A DNA stretch of 30,366 bases from Pleurotus djamor (lineage: Eukaryota; Basidiomycota; Agaricomycetes; Agaricales; Pleurotaceae), in contig JAPEVF010000468.1 of the NCBI GenBank assembly GCA_029747585.1, positions 5,688 to 36,053 on the forward strand, written 5' to 3'. Below are positions 10,815-21,337 of the stretch, in pieces. Made by a program: the position numbers and the translations under genes. How positions within the stretch are numbered: position 1 is the first letter of the stretch; every line of letters begins with the position of its first letter. The notes under the pieces were generated by a model, which saw only the letters and a list, made by a program, of their open reading frames with translations, was not told the DNA's origin and searched no databases.

Positions 10815-12952
10815 TCAAAGATGGGAAACAGAGCGAGGCTCCATCATAGACTCCGGTTTCGCCCCATCGTAAGAGATCAGCCCATCCATAAATCTATTCC
10901 ATCGTTCATCCGAGATAATTGGCGCTTTGGCGGCTTCTTCGACATCTAGCACCTTCAATAACTCATCAAGTTGGGAAACTAGTCGAGCAACAGACTCGTG
11001 CTCCAGCCTCCTTTGTGCGGAAAGAGAGATACCACCACTTTCAGCATACCAAGCCGCATCTTGCTGGAAGCAATTCGACAGGAATGTGTTGATGATGTCG
11101 TTGTTTAGCTGGTCCTTGCAGGCGGCCTCATATGCAATGCGGAATCCGATGGCTTCGAGCAGCGGTTGGCACCTGGGTAAGACCAGCCTCTCAGATTCTT
11201 CAGCTCGATGGTGTGAAGCGCTAAACAAAATGCCTCGAAGATCTTGTATCAAAGCATCTTCATGGCGAGCAAGAACAGAGTCAGGCTGATCTGCGGGCGG
11301 CAGTTCAATCCGCCCTAGTAGAATCTCGACGGCGAAGCCTACGACACTTGTTAAGGGCGGAATTAAAACAATGGCATAGGTATGGATAGACGCACGGATA
11401 GACACAACCAACATATCACCTTCCGCAATTGATAGACCCCGACCATTGTTCTGAGCGAAGAAGTAAATTAGTGACCACTGGCAACGGAACGCGTAAGCTT
11501 ACGAGCATGGAAGTGAGCCTATTGAAGTCAAAAAGACCTTGGGCACCACACCGTTCGCTCAAGGCAATCACGGTATCCTGAGCTCGGGGCAAGATCGTAG
11601 CCTTGGCTATGGCAGCAATACAGTGACGCAATGCTGGTGTGCTGTCAGGGCTTGAAAAGGTGGCGATACAAGACCTCAGGAACGACTCAAAAACGAGGGC
11701 CTGAGATATGGCTGTGATGATCGGGATTTGCTGCGTTGAGAATGATATAATCGACCGAGGGAGGCGGGTGAGGGCATCTGTAACGCGTCTTCGTTTGCTG
11801 TATTGGGCGACGATTCCAGCTGAGACTTTGAGACCAGGGACACATATGGCGGCCATAGAAAGGGTTCCGACTATTACACGGTCGATTGAAGCGAAGAAAG
11901 TTGATCGAAGGTCCTTTGGCTTGTCCAACGTGCCGAGGAGAGCGTAATGGGGCAGCCGGACATTGGAAAATGATGTGATACAGTGTTCAACGTAATGACC
12001 TCCACCCCTCGGCGGCAAAACCCTGAGGAACGAGTTCAGGTTGAGCACCCAACGGAGGGAAAAGGCCAACTTGAGTAGGTCAAACTTACTTGGAGGCGAT
12101 CCCAGGCGACATTCTCTGACCATTATTCAATGATACTAAGAATGGTTGGACACCATAGTCCTCCCCGCCGACAATGAGACGAGCCATGACCACAGCGACA
12201 CAGGGAAAGCCCGAAGGAGAAGTAGGCGGCATGAACCTATGAGGCACTGTGATAAGGATGGATGGGATAGGGAAGGATGGTCAACATACTTGGCTGCTCG
12301 AGCACAGGGTGTGTGTAAGACGAAACAACCATCATGCTGCAACGTGGCTTCCGTCTCGATGTTCATGGCATCGAGTCCATGTCCAATTTCTGTCAGACAG
12401 AACTGGCCGCTGGGAGGATAACAATCAGAGTGCGAGGTGAAGGATAAAGTGGTCATGTTCTTACGTGATTTCGAAAGAAAGCAGGCGTTCAAGGGTTCTT
12501 GAAATTTCTTTGTGACGAGTAGTATGTTTCGCCAAAGTCCCGCAGCAAAGGTTATAATGGATTGATAGTAGCGTTGTCGTTGCGCCGTCTACAGTTGTTA
12601 TAGGATCGGAGAAGAGATCCCAGTATTTTTGCGACGGCAAAAGAACATCATCGGACGAGAGGTCTATGAAGGGGACAGCGCCGTGGTGAAGGTGGGGTAA
12701 GTTAGGATGAAAGCCAAGAAGGTGTGCAATAGACGACTGACCATAAAGCTGGGCGACTTTTTGCGCTCGTTTGTATGACAGGCGAACTTGTTCTGACGGG
12801 GGTAGACAGGTTGAGTCAAGTTGAAAGAGCGAAGTTTCGAGGAGTCGTTTGGATTTAGGATGCATTGATCCAATTCGATGTACTGGCGGTTGAAACTTGG
12901 GTATGCCATTTATACATCTGCCTGCCCCTTCCTTCGGAAACCCGGCAGACAT
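10815..12952 (-). CDS. Acyl-CoA dehydrogenase/oxidase-like flavoprotein
   Basis: Resembles the fungal 'acyl-CoA dehydrogenase NM-domain-like' proteins. By family it would be an FAD enzyme oxidising an acyl-CoA or similar thioester. The substrate is unknown. Exons (minus): 12952-12465, 12409-12290, 12236-12090, 12022-11503, 11450-11396, 11338-10815. Introns are 52-67 nt and phases close to 617 residues. Landmarks: VDGATTTLLSIHYNL, GQFCLTEIGHGLDAMNIETE (about 164-183, the middle-domain flavin-contact motif), VAVVMARLIVGGEDYGVQPF, the loop LPPRGGGHYVEH (about 254-265), LPHYALLGTLDKPKD, and the C-terminal helical domain (NNGRGLSIAEGDMLVVSIRF, LLGRIELPPADQPDSVLARH). No signal peptide is evident. 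The start could instead be ATG 12865 (MHPKSKRLL), because residues 1-29 are not conserved-looking. The C-terminus does not end in an obvious peroxisomal SKL signal. Confidence 0.85.
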
Positions 12953-13701
12953 ATCAATTTCATCTGTCTTGGTGAGAGGGAACCTGGCTAAAGTAGTTAG
13001 ACATCAACATGTCATCTCAGGGAAGCAGAATGGTTGGATCTACATTCACCAAAGACGCATAGTCCCACTTATATAAGAGGCCAATTTTACAACTTCACGG
13101 TTGCTCATGAATAATCCAAGGACTGCCCTGTAAGCACACCATCATAAAACGGCGAAGCCCGTTCTATTTTGGCAACTGGATAGCAGGGACTGGAGGCTGA
13201 AGCGCTGAACTTTGAACGTTGAAGTTCGGTTCGGTATTACTAGCCTTGGGTTTAGTTTTAGGGACAGAGAAGCTTGGAAACATCGATTCGGAGGTTGTTG
13301 TATTTAGTCGGCATCCAAACGTTCGTGGCTTGACATCGTTCTGGAATTAGTGGCAGGCATCCACAACGAGGTAAGGCTAATAAAGAAGCCTGTGTTTGAC
13401 ATCGAGTAACCAAATTCAACGAGGGGAGACGTTCAATGATCATGTCATCAAGCCAAGCAGGTGGCAGAAAGCGATTTCGAGGATGGTTGACTCAGGTCCA
13501 TATGCATTTTGATTAGCAGGAGCCTAAGGATGGAGGCAAAGATAATAGTCCGAGCAATTTCGGTGAGTTGCGGGGCGAGCACTCGACATCAGTTCTAACA
13601 TTCGATCTGCATCTAGTGGAGATGTGGCCTTCGAAGGCGTAAGAATTAATGTATTCATGTTCGAGTCCAAGTACAGGCTAGGAAGCTGTGCGTCCCGAAA
13701 T
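12953..13701. other. Intergenic stretch with decayed-looking minus-strand frames
   Basis: About 750 bp between the acyl-CoA dehydrogenase-like gene and the first F-box gene, both on minus. Two short minus frames (13524-13712 with LPSLYLDSNMNTLIL and ATSPLDADRMLELMSSARP, and 13258-13443 with IIERLPSLNLVT) have the flavour of the C-terminal part of Agaricomycete F-box/LRR-like proteins. They are broken by stops and no full gene can be built. They may be a relic of a third tandem copy. The part 12960-13250 shows nothing. Confidence 0.3.
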
Positions 13702-15312
13702 TTAATCTTCATAATCTATCTTCAGTGTTCCCACTTGCTTTCGCAGCGGCTCGGCTTCTCGTATTGGCAAGCCATGCTGACGACAAATAATGCGGAGTGT
13801 TTCAATCCCAGCCGATATGGACTGTCGACCCTTGAGGTACTTTACAACTTCTTTGAACATTTTCCCTTTGTTAGAAAGCATGTACGTCTCTGTATCATAG
13901 AGCAGGATATTCTTGAGGGATGGCAGCGAAAACGCGGGGAGACCACCTGATAGTGGGGTGTTGGCGTCCGCTGGCTTGGGGGTATCGGATAGGAGGACAC
14001 GCAAATCGTCAAAATCTTGAGCGTAAATCTCTTCTACGGAGGTCAAAGAACGCAGGAAGTCCTTCAGATCTTTCCGCGCGCCACCACCTGCATCCGTTTT
14101 GTATTGTTGACCGAGGGAAAGAGTAAGGATTGGAGGAGGGAGGTTTGAGAAAAGTGAGAAGAGGGCGGAACTTGTCGAGAAGTCCGGATGGCTATCAATG
14201 GATACTTTGTATGGGGCGTCCCCTTCTGTATCCTGACTTGGCCAGATGTTCATAGTGCTGGTAGACATCGGGAGCTTGGCGGCTACGTCTACCCGAGCAT
14301 GAGGTGAACGGGGATTTGGGATTTTGCTATAGAAAGCCTCAAGTACTGGTACCAACATGGCCGTACTGGTCACCGTTGCGATGGAAAGGAGGATCGATCG
14401 AATGGAGGGAAGAGATAGGTTTGCAAGCATTCCCAGAGGAGCCGGTCTCGTGACGCCTAGTAGAAGAGTGTGCAGACGAGGCAGCTCAACGAAAATCTGG
14501 CTGAAGTCGTCAGACGCCCCATCGATGACCGAGTCCAGCTCCAAAAGCTCGAGATGAGAAAGGTTCTTGAGCGCAAGGAGCACCTCACGAGGGGAGATAT
14601 TTGAAGGGTCTGACGCTACGCGGTGACACATCTTGAGTGTCCGCAGCTGGGACAGAAAAGAGGAGGCGAGATCGAGTGAGCAGTCCGTTATAGAGATGTA
14701 ACGAAGCGGAGGGATATCCCCGGGACCAGATGGTCGAAACGAAACCTTGCGAGGCAGCATGCCTTGACTGTGCCAGACGGTCAATGTCAGTTCTTTGAGG
14801 ATGGGCGCATTTAAAAAGACAAGCATAACCACACAAGATGAATGACAACTCCACAGCTCCAGCCTCCAGAGCCGAGCGGCATGTTCTCCCAGGAGGTACT
14901 CGACCGTCTTCTCATTGTGAGTCCCTGCAGCATAGGTTGCGAGATATAGCGGGAGACCTTTAGAACGCTCAACGCAGAGTTTCGCGAAAGCCTTATTCGT
15001 ATAGGTATAGACCAAAGTCCATGATCGTGGCGAATCGATTGCAATCTTTCGCCAGAGATGACAGACCTGAGTCACCGACAGCCAGTAGCGATGTGGCTTC
15101 TTTGGAGTGCCCCCAGGCAATACCCCAGGAATAGCAAAGACCATCTCCTCGAATATTTTGGAGAGTATTTCTGGCGGTAGTCTTGAAACGAGGGTGTGTC
15201 GCGCATTGCGGTAGCGCTGCAATACCCGTATGTCTTCTCGAAGGGATTTTATCTGTTGCTTCACTTCTTTGAGGGTTGGTGAGCCTTTCAGGAATTCTTC
15301 AGGAGAGATCAT
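13702..15312 (-). CDS. F-box protein A, Agaricomycete F-box/LRR-like family
   Basis: Predicted substrate-binding subunit of an SCF (Skp1-Cul1-F-box) ubiquitin ligase. A single uninterrupted frame of 536 residues starts at ATG 15312-15310. A short coiled coil (about 13-36, LKEVKQQIKSLREDIRVLQR) precedes the F-box (about 42-98: LVSRLPPEILSKIFEEM, then WLSVTQVCHLWRKIAIDSP and WTLVYT). The rest is a leucine-rich-repeat-like array (WRLELWSC, LKELTLTV, LRTLKMC, LSHLELLEL, LHTLLLGV). It is a clear paralog of F-box protein B at 18094-19707, with the same N-terminal plan (MISPEEFLKGSPTLKEVKQQ against MTSLSDFLDASPTIDEVDQR) and the same C-terminal SAGIET element. Target unknown. Confidence 0.88.
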   Translation of the reverse strand: MISPEEFLKGSPTLKEVKQQIKSLREDIRVLQRYRNARHTLVSRLPPEILSKIFEEMVFAIPGVLPGGTPKKPHRYWLSVTQVCHLWRKIAIDSPRSWTLVYTYTNKAFAKLCVERSKGLPLYLATYAAGTHNEKTVEYLLGEHAARLWRLELWSCHSSCVVMLVFLNAPILKELTLTVWHSQGMLPRKVSFRPSGPGDIPPLRYISITDCSLDLASSFLSQLRTLKMCHRVASDPSNISPREVLLALKNLSHLELLELDSVIDGASDDFSQIFVELPRLHTLLLGVTRPAPLGMLANLSLPSIRSILLSIATVTSTAMLVPVLEAFYSKIPNPRSPHARVDVAAKLPMSTSTMNIWPSQDTEGDAPYKVSIDSHPDFSTSSALFSLFSNLPPPILTLSLGQQYKTDAGGGARKDLKDFLRSLTSVEEIYAQDFDDLRVLLSDTPKPADANTPLSGGLPAFSLPSLKNILLYDTETYMLSNKGKMFKEVVKYLKGRQSISAGIETLRIICRQHGLPIREAEPLRKQVGTLKIDYED

Positions 15313-15539
15313 GGTGGAGGCATGTAATGTGGGGGTGGTTCAAAGAAAGCTGACACTAATTGAGCTTGAAATCTGTGCGTGACTATCTCGCCAGGGGTTT
15401 CCAGTGCCCACCCATGACGACCACGAGACAGAGTGGTCAAGCTTGGTCAAGGTAATTTATGGTGCTACATTCTTGTTGAGGTAGTATTTACTGGAAAATG
15501 ACTGATGGAGGTCGCAGACAAGCCAGGGCAAAGTCAAGA

Positions 15540-17973
15540 TCAAGAGGGGCCTCCTCCTCGAGCCATCTTCTTATCATGGCCTCGCTTCCGGTTGTGGTTG
15601 GCATGGCTAGCCTTATGCTTGTCCTTCCACGCACGGTCTCCGGACTCTCCTCCCCCACCACCTCTTCCACCTCTTCCTCCTCTCCCGCCTCTACCTCTCC
15701 CACCTCTCCCACCTCCTCTATGGCCTCCTTGATCACCACCAGAGCCAGAGGCCTGACCTTGAGAAGGCCCCGGAACGACAGGTTCCGCTCTGTTCCCGGA
15801 GAATTCGTGTTTCATGAGAATTCTATCTTTCTTAGGCTGAAAAGAACGGGGGAATCATTGTAACCAACCGCCGTTAAGATAGGGAGGACGGGAACTTACA
15901 TTTCGTTCCAACATAATTCTCCAGCCCTCAATTTGATTGTCGTCCCAACCTAGAAATGCATTGGCTCATCATTTGGTTCATTTGTACCTGGAAGGATGGA
16001 GCTCACCCGTTTGCGCCTTGAGGTTAGCTCTCTCCTTGCTTCTCCTCGTGGCTGAATCCCTCTCAAACAGCTTCGGGTCCTTGATATACGCCAACTCTAA
16101 GATAGTTTCAGGATTTGTGGGCCGAGTAGAAGGCGCCCCCGCGCCTTCTTCACCGCCGTCATCGTCGTCTGTATCTGATTCCGCTTCCCCATCCATGCCC
16201 ACACGAACCGTATCGAGATCTTCCAACTCCTCTTCATACGCGAGAGTCATGCCTTTATTTGGCAGCGAATCATCTTCCTCCTCTTCATCTTCTAATGCAA
16301 GTGCCTCGACGCGCCGAAGGATATCAGCCTTCATCTGATCGTCCATAGCACTACGGTCATTCAAGACATCGGTTTCTCTGTAGGAAGCGGCAGGGTTGAG
16401 GACAACAAAGAAAACTCAAGAGGACAGAGAGAAAAAAAACATACGCTTGTTTACCCTTTCTCAGTAGATTCATGTCAAGTTCTTCATCATCGAAGACGTT
16501 CGCGCGTGTACCAATATCAATGGCTGGGGGATTTGGAATGGGCGGTACATCGGAAGACTCCATTATTTCTTCTTCTGAAGGTGCGGATCCACTCAAAAGC
16601 GCGTCGATAGTACGTTCAACGTCTCCAGAGTACGGACCAAGAAGGAGAGCTTGAATATACGTTTCGGAAAGGTGTGGCAACATGTCTTGTATTTGAGAGA
16701 CCTTTGATATTAGGATTGGATCTGGAGGGGCTTGAGGAGGGGCTTTGCCTTTCCCTTTGTTGACGTTGGCTGGCTGCGGCTGCGGCTGAGGTGTAGCGAT
16801 ACGTGACTGTTGAAGATGAGTGATGCCTGACGACCTGAGGAGTAACTTCAGGGCACCTGCATCACGATGACCTTCCACCGTCTTCAACGAAGACTCCAAG
16901 ATATCCAAGCGGGCATCCCTCTCTTGTGCACGACGAAGAGCAGCTCCAAGAGTTCGAGACAAGTCGTAATTGCCATTATAATCGTCAAGTAATGAATTGC
17001 TGAGAAAAGGAACTGGCGACGAAGAGGTGGCGGAGGTTGGGGGTGGTGTCAATTCAAGTAATGAAAAGATAATGTTGAAAACGCAATCTGATTCGATGGC
17101 GAGGGACATTCCTTTCGCGTTGGTGATGTCGTCGATGAACACGACCATGATGCGATGGAACACATCCAGCAAGTCAACCTTCGTTTCGAGCCATAGGCGT
17201 TCCCAGTCATCCAAATCTCGAGGTTGAGCACTCGTCTGGTTTAGTTGGGAACTGATGCTTTGAACACCTCCATACGTTCGAGCGACATCGGATAGACCGC
17301 GATCATAGGTGCGAGCAAGAGCCAACACAAAAGTCTTGTTATGCCCGAAGCAGCGAATAACTTCAGTCGGGGAAGCGTATATAATAGACTTGATGATATA
17401 CGCTACTTTCCTAACATCGTAAATTCCTTGCGATGCGTTTCCATCTTGGGCAGAAGGACCGGTTGCGTCTGGGACGAGAAGTTGAGTCAACGCCGGTACC
17501 AACTCCTGGTCAACATTGGCCATGATCGACGGGGACATCTTTACTGCACTAGAGAAAATCATCTTCATCCTCGAGCTATATTTCTTCGAATAAACCACCA
17601 AAAGGTCGACCAGCGTTTGCAGACCTAAGCCCGGACCAGAACCAGAGCCAGAAACCGCACCAGAAACCATCTTTTCCGCCAACAACAGCACACTTCCATG
17701 GATGGTCTTCTCATCCAAAGACAGACTCTTCTTTGAACTCGTAGATGGGGTATCCCATATCAGGGACTGGAGCTCTTGAGATGCTGCATCCGATGCGTAC
17801 GTCTCGATGAAACGATGGATTGATGGTGCATCCCTCTTATTTGGTGGCAAGCCTAGGACATGGGTGAGAGTAGTCGCAATGGATTTATTTAGGCCCGCGA
17901 GCGCCGATGGGGACAATGTCTGCCTGGCTCGAAGCGATGGGTACAAAGGAAGGGGAGGGATGGTGACGGTCAT
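15540..17973 (-). CDS. ASCC2: ASCC2/Cue3 (Rqt3)-type CUE-domain protein
   Basis: Homologue of human ASCC2 and yeast Cue3/Rqt3, a ubiquitin-binding subunit of the complex that splits collided ribosomes and, in animals, also works in alkylation repair. Exons (minus): 17973-16445, 16377-16007, 15949-15900, 15836-15540. Phases close to 748 residues. A long helical N-terminal region is followed by the CUE domain (about 420-462, QIQDMLPHLSETYIQALLL then VERTIDALLSG). A linker (DIGTRANVFDDEELDMN) and an acidic segment (EEEEDDS, ESDTDDDDGGEE) come next. Then comes the motif WDDNQIEGWRIMLERN-PKKD spanning the last intron, and an RGG-type Gly/Arg-rich tail (GGGRGGRGRGGRGGRGG), which suggests RNA contact. 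An in-frame extension upstream to 18027 has no ATG, so 17973 is taken as start. The gene lies between two paralogous F-box genes on the same strand. Confidence 0.9.
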
Positions 17974-18093
17974 GCTTAGGCTGATTGGCACGGGCGTCTC
18001 GGCGATTGGACACCTCGTCCAACTCAATTTGCAGGAACGGATATAAAAATACAGTAACGGACTAATTTTACAATTTGGAAGAAGACTGGAGTC

Positions 18094-19707
18094 TCAATCA
18101 AAGTGACGGACCTCCACTCTATCAACGTACTTTAGGAAAGGTTCCCCATCCTCTCCAGAGAAGTTATAGTCATTTAGATGGCACTTGACGGTGAATGTTT
18201 CTATTCCCGCAGAGATGAGCTTGCGAGCCTCGAGGTAACGTTCAAGATCCTTGAGGGGTTGGCTGCCTCTATGGGACATGTACTTAGAATTGTCCTCGAC
18301 CATGATCCGCTTGAGATGGGGTAAGGGAAACGTTGGGGGCGCGCCTTGACCATCTCCATCCTGCACCGTGGGCGTACTGGACAAGATGGTGGCCATATCC
18401 TGGAAGTTGTGGGTATGTAGTTCCTCGATACTCGGGAGGGAAAGGAAGAACTGCCGAAGAGCAGCGTTTTCATCTCTGGCCGAAAGGCGTCTTGAGGATT
18501 TGGTAAACAGACCGAGGACGGGAATGATGTGATCCGGGAGGTGGGTGAAAAGGGCGAGACTGACTGAATAATCTGCGTGCTCTGAGATCGTTATCTGGAA
18601 CGGGGGTTCCTCTTCCTCCTCTTCCTCACCCAGCCAAATGCTCAAGGAGCTATCAAACTTGGAAGACTTGACATTTATATCAACTTGAGCACGAGGTGAT
18701 GTGGATTGTGGAAGCATCCCGTGAAAAGTCGCAAGGACGGGCGATAGCGCCTCTGTGTTGGTCACGACCTCAATCGACAGGAGGAGCGATCGCATGGAGG
18801 GAAGGGAAAGGTGGCTGAGTATCCCGAGAGTGATTGGATCGTTGACGGTAAGCTCTAGAGTGTGCAAATCAGGCATGTCCACAATAATATCTCCTAGATC
18901 GTTGGCTGATCCGACGATAACACCACTCAATTCCAGGTGCTTTAAGTGCTTGAGGCGGCCTAGGATAGTGAGTATCTCCCGGGGAGATTTATTGGGCCCG
19001 GACGAAGTGGTATAGTCCAATTTGAGCGTTCGGAGTTGGTGAATGAACGGCGAGTCAAGATCGAGGAGTGTATTTCGTACAGAAAGGTACCGAAGGGGAG
19101 GGACTTCCAGAACGGGCGGTTGGAATGACACTGTCGACATTGGGTGTCGGGTGTCATCGACTGTCAATGACATCTCTTTCAAGATGGGTGTGTTTAGATT
19201 GGAGAGGTCATCCACCAATCGTGGGTGACAATGCCAGAGCTCAAGCCTCCAGATGCGAGTTGAATTGGCGAGAAGGTATTTGACCGTGGCGTCATTGTGT
19301 CTGTCTATGCTTGAGCCCGAGTGGGTAGAAACATACAAGGGCAGTGATCCCGAGCGCTCAACGAAGAGTCGCGTGAGTTCCTTGCGCATGTTAGTGTACA
19401 CGATGGACCACATGCGTTGGTTGGCGATAGCGATATCGCGCCAAAGCTTGCAAACATGGGTGATGGAAAACCAGAGATGATGTGGCTTCAGTATCTTTCG
19501 CAGATACTCTTGTGGCGGAGAAAACTCCGAGATGGCCAGTGTCGTGAATATGTTGGCCAACGTCTCCATAGGCAACCTCGAGACAATCGTGTGGTGATTG
19601 TTGCGATAGTACCGAAGTTTGCGTATTTCCTCTTGGAGGGACTGGATTCTTTGATCCACTTCGTCGATTGTTGGAGACGCGTCCAGGAAGTCGGAAAGGG
19701 AAGTCAT
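18094..19707 (-). CDS. F-box protein B, paralog of F-box protein A
   Basis: Predicted SCF ubiquitin-ligase substrate adaptor, single exon, 537 residues from ATG 19707. The frame also continues upstream to an ATG at 19791, but alignment with paralog A favours 19707. A coiled coil (about 15-35, IDEVDQRIQSLQEEIRKLR) precedes the F-box (LVSRLPM-type: IVSRLPMETLANIFTTL, then LWFSITHVCKLWRDIAIAN and WSIVYT). An LRR-like array follows (LKEMSLTV, LRTLKLDY, LKHLKHLELSG, LHTLELTV). An acidic run of seven glutamates (LGEEEEEEEPPF) sits where paralog A has a shorter loop. The tail is VDRVEVRHFD. Paralog A and this gene run head to tail with ASCC2 between them. Confidence 0.87.
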   Translation of the reverse strand: MTSLSDFLDASPTIDEVDQRIQSLQEEIRKLRYYRNNHHTIVSRLPMETLANIFTTLAISEFSPPQEYLRKILKPHHLWFSITHVCKLWRDIAIANQRMWSIVYTNMRKELTRLFVERSGSLPLYVSTHSGSSIDRHNDATVKYLLANSTRIWRLELWHCHPRLVDDLSNLNTPILKEMSLTVDDTRHPMSTVSFQPPVLEVPPLRYLSVRNTLLDLDSPFIHQLRTLKLDYTTSSGPNKSPREILTILGRLKHLKHLELSGVIVGSANDLGDIIVDMPDLHTLELTVNDPITLGILSHLSLPSMRSLLLSIEVVTNTEALSPVLATFHGMLPQSTSPRAQVDINVKSSKFDSSLSIWLGEEEEEEEPPFQITISEHADYSVSLALFTHLPDHIIPVLGLFTKSSRRLSARDENAALRQFFLSLPSIEELHTHNFQDMATILSSTPTVQDGDGQGAPPTFPLPHLKRIMVEDNSKYMSHRGSQPLKDLERYLEARKLISAGIETFTVKCHLNDYNFSGEDGEPFLKYVDRVEVRHFD

Positions 19708-19898
19708 ACTGTGAGTGCTTACCCAATGGTGACCGAGTGGCGACTGGGTTGGGAGAGGAAGATGCTTAACTCTGGCGCTTGTTAGGTACAAGAATAACTG
19801 GGTTCAATCTAGATGCCATCGATACGATTGTATCTGCTCAAGGAGATACCCAATACAACTTTATCGGAGAGCAAAAAATCACAGCGGCTTTGCGGACC

Positions 19899-20152
19899 TC
19901 AGAATTGATGATGAGGAGGAGAGACGGTGTCTTTGGTACTAGCACTTTCTGCTTCTGCGGTAGTTCAGCGCAGGAGGGCCTTAGGAAAAGGGCAAACTCA
20001 CCAATTGCGCGAGGAGGGTAGCCAAATATTCGGGGTACTCTGTCTATATATGGGGCCATAGTGTCGGTTGTCGAGTGAATCGGGGTGGCGAAAGTCAGAT
20101 ATCCATTGAACAAGAATAAGCTTGCGGCGAGGAGGAATGAAACACAATGCAT
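19899..20152 (-). CDS. Small secreted-protein candidate (68 residues)
   Basis: Two exons (minus): 20152-20002 and 19954-19899. The 47-nt intron has a GTGAGT donor and a CCGCAG acceptor, and phases close to 68 residues. The N-terminus is a convincing signal peptide (MHCVSFLLAASLFLFNGYLT, then FATP as a likely cleavage area). The mature part is about 45 residues, Pro/Ser-rich, with IPR-like elements (IDRVPRIFGYPPRAI) and an EAESASTKDTVSPPHHQF tail. No cysteine remains after cleavage. An in-frame ATG at 20179 would add nine residues, and a 5' UTR intron ending CCTCCAG just before 20152 is plausible and favours the later start. A TATA-like element lies about 140 bp upstream. Function unknown. Confidence 0.5.
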
Positions 20153-20287
20153 GTGTAGCTCTGACTGCTGGAGGTGCATTTGAGTCACAACAACACTTGT
20201 CCATGGGGTACGGACCTGGGGGTATGATAGGCCGTAGAAGGCAGAAGGACAGTGGGCAGACCGCATCCGAAAGTGAGCAAGGCATGC

Positions 20288-20294
20288 TATATAT
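20288..20294 (-). promoter_or_regulatory. TATA-like element upstream of the small secreted-protein candidate
   Basis: TATATAT sits 136 bp upstream of the start codon at 20152. This leaves room for a transcription start near 20260 and a leader with a possible intron. The motif is short and could be chance. Confidence 0.35.
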
Positions 20295-20299
20295 GACGT

Positions 20300-21147
20300 T
20301 TTATGCCTAGTCCGGTCCAGAAGTGCGACGCAAGCGAGCAGAATTCGAGTGAGACGGCACGGATTTTAGCAGGCTCGCTAGAAGTCTATTCGGATCCTTG
20401 TAGGAGTGGGAAATCGCGTCCGGGAAGCATTAGGCAAGCCTATGGAGAAGGATAGTGACGAATGAGTACTCTGTTTCTATGACAAGGAAGGGGAACCAAC
20501 ATTTGCGCGAATTTCAAGGGATCGTAGGCCTGCAACCAGCCTACGAGGAAATCTTTTCCGACGCTTGGGGTGACGATTTGCTAAGGGCAGGGTGGGTAAT
20601 TTGATCAAGCGCGTTTGCCAGCCTGAGTTTAGGACACCACAAGGTTCTTGATTTGCAGGCGAAAGTGGTGGAACACTGGGGGAGAGCGAGCGCTATTATC
20701 GGCGCCCGGCGCTTGAAGATTCAGCGCTCCTCCCTTTTGCCTCCCTTCCGCCATGTTCAGCTCTTACTCGTCCGATTCAGGCCCCACGCACTCTGGAAGT
20801 TTGTGCACCAACTATGCTGTCGATAAAAGCACATGTAGGAACTAATAGGCACCTGAATTGCCTCCGTTTTCTATGTGGGACTGTGATCTACAGAACCAAT
20901 ACAGAACTCGCCCTGAGCTGCCCGCCTCGCACTCTTCCATGCTGCTTCGCTCGTCTCGCTACGTAGCGACACCATTTCCTGGAGGAAAACCTTGAGCCAA
21001 CCTGCAGCCCGCTTCGTGTACTTGACGCGACCACGTGAGACTTGGACTGATGAGGCGCGTCGCGACGCGTCTTGTGGCGGTGCCAGTAAACCCCAGGTTC
21101 GTTGATCGACTGGCCATGGTTGGTTCTTGTTTTCCCGCCTCAAAGTC
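20300..21147. other. Intergenic stretch without a supportable gene
   Basis: About 850 bp of mixed sequence. A minus frame at 20871-21143 (90 codons, Arg/Ala/Ser-rich) shows no domain and overlaps promoter-like sequence, so it is not called. Nothing else was seen apart from a GC-rich patch near 21040-21075 (GCGCGTCGCGACGCGTC). Confidence 0.35.
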
Positions 21148-21337
21148 TATAAATGCGACTGTATCCTCGCTTTTCTTTCCCCATCCACATCTTCAACACA
21201 TCTTTAACATCAATTCCAAGTAAGTCATCTTCCTCTCTTCCCTCCTAGCATTCAAGTCAGCGGTCAACTCAAAGGCCGCGTATCAAACACGGTGCGCGGT
21301 TCCCTCTCTTCCCCCTATGCTGATATTTCGTTTTCAG
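21148..21337 (+). promoter_or_regulatory. TATA promoter, pyrimidine-rich start region and leader intron
   Basis: TATAAAT at 21148-21154 is followed by a CT-rich start-site region (21170-21200, CTTTTCTTTCCCCATCC). An apparent leader ends at a consensus donor (GTAAGT at 21220). A second possible donor (GTGCGC at 21292) and an acceptor (TTTTCAG ending 21337) follow. This is the layout of a well-expressed basidiomycete gene. The first ATG downstream (21352) gives only a 25-codon frame into a tubulin-like fragment, so the promoter now drives either a non-coding transcript or a short peptide. Confidence 0.5.

Noticed and set aside
10539..10949. Plus-strand frame of 136 codons, partly antisense to the acyl-CoA dehydrogenase-like gene
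   Set aside because: It opens with GTG, has no domain, and its second half is the complement of real coding sequence.
15498..15863. Plus-strand Ser/Thr/Pro-rich frame
   Set aside because: It is the complement of the Gly/Arg-rich tail of the ASCC2 homologue, whose homology continues across the splice sites on minus.
18025..18027. Upstream start for the ASCC2 homologue
   Set aside because: The codon there is TTG; the first in-frame ATG is at 17973.
20871..21143. Minus-strand Arg/Ala-rich frame of 90 codons
   Set aside because: No domain, biased composition from GC-rich DNA, and overlap with the TATA promoter region.
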